Shown: positions 63,723-64,000 of the stretch, one piece after another
How the letters are laid out: each line of letters opens with the position of its first letter
How positions within the stretch are numbered: position 1 is the stretch's first letter
Origin: Mycobacterium lentiflavum
Lineage (GTDB): Bacteria > Actinomycetota > Actinomycetes > Mycobacteriales > Mycobacteriaceae
Length of the DNA: 64,000 nt
Assembly: GCF_022374895.2 (NCBI RefSeq)
Contig: NZ_CP092423.2
Span: forward strand, 2,728,001-2,792,000
Direction: 5' to 3'
Made by a program: the position numbers and the translations under genes
Notes under the pieces: generated by a model
Seen by the model: the letters and a program-made list of their open reading frames with translations, nothing else
Databases searched by the model: none
What the model was told of the DNA's origin: nothing

Positions 63723-64000
63723 TCAGCCCTTGGCGGCCGACCGTCCGGCGCGGCGGCCGTAGAAGCTGCCATCACCGAGCGAGACGCCGCTGGCATAGCC
63801 CCAGGCGGCCAGGCCGGCGGTCGAACGGCCAGCGGCGAACAGCCCCGGGATCGGCTCGCCGCTGACGTGCAGCACCTCGGCATCCAGCGTGGTGGCCAGC
63901 CCGCCCAGGGTGAATCCGCCGGTGTTCTCGCGCAGGTCGATCGCGCCGACCGGGGTGCCGATCGGCTTGATCCACTCCGGCTTCTTGTGCAGCAGCGGGT
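63723..64000 (-). CDS. FAD-dependent dehydrogenase, C-terminal part (5' end outside window)
   Basis: 92 codons are visible, running from the window edge to the TGA at 63723-63725. The protein end reads GAIDLRENTGGFTLGGLATT, then PIPGLFAAGRSTAGLAAWGYASG, and finishes GRRAGRSAAKG. LFAAGRSTAG with the following SGVSLGDGSFYGRRAG is the FAD-contacting C-terminus of the fumarate reductase / KstD-like flavoprotein group. It continues the catabolic theme of the region; substrate unknown. Confidence 0.85.
   Translation of the reverse strand, partial: PLLHKKPEWIKPIGTPVGAIDLRENTGGFTLGGLATTLDAEVLHVSGEPIPGLFAAGRSTAGLAAWGYASGVSLGDGSFYGRRAGRSAAKG

Overview
The window is chromosomal DNA of a high-GC actinobacterium, almost certainly an environmental (non-tuberculous) Mycobacterium. 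Pointers are a mycolic-acid methyltransferase relative, a mycothiol-dependent-type isomerase, a subI-cysT-cysW sulfate transporter, PknE-like and other Ser/Thr kinases, an F420-type luciferase-like oxidoreductase, a KstR-type operator, and leaderless -10/ATG arrangements. No rRNA, tRNA, insertion sequence or CRISPR array was recognised.

Layout. 1-6969: the C-terminal part of a nonribosomal peptide synthetase (A-T-E-C-A-T-TE). 7.1-16.3 kb: a mixed metabolic region with a short-chain dehydrogenase, GAF-GGDEF cyclase, MFS carrier, 4Fe-4S protein, DUF899 protein, an internally deleted mycolate-type methyltransferase and a secreted C39-like protein. 16.6-19.6 kb: a sulfate uptake operon preceded by a leaderless small ORF ending in Cys-Cys-Arg, which looks like a cysteine-sensing attenuator; cysA is absent. 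19.7-21.9 kb: a type III glutamine synthetase followed by a strong hairpin.

22.0-37.2 kb is a dense signalling island. It holds two membrane Ser/Thr kinases (one with a thioredoxin-fold sensor), a three-part MFS/cyclic-nucleotide-binding/patatin fusion in an operon with an FHA-nucleotide cyclase, a second cNMP-binding patatin with a coupled upstream small ORF, a histidine kinase, a stand-alone receiver, and a receiver-nucleotide cyclase fusion. The genes suggest phospho-signals controlling cyclic-nucleotide synthesis, with cyclic nucleotide controlling lipid hydrolases and an exporter.

37.3-45.9 kb: small redox and hypothetical genes, including a frameshifted zinc metallopeptidase, an FAD oxidoreductase with a KstR-type box upstream, and a divergent PadR regulator / F420 oxidoreductase pair.

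45.9-64 kb is a catabolic region. It contains a divergent KstD / KshA pair, and an eight-gene minus-strand operon: acyl-CoA synthetase, two acyl-CoA dehydrogenases, NTF2-fold protein, two SDRs, an esterase and a conserved unknown. Divergent from that lies a Baeyer-Villiger-type monooxygenase with an SDR, and then an IclR regulator, esterase and A/B-barrel operon with a perfect palindromic operator. Together they fit oxidation of an alcohol to a ketone, oxygen insertion, ester cleavage, CoA activation and beta-oxidation of a steroid-, terpenoid- or cyclic-ketone-like substrate. The substrate cannot be read from the sequence.
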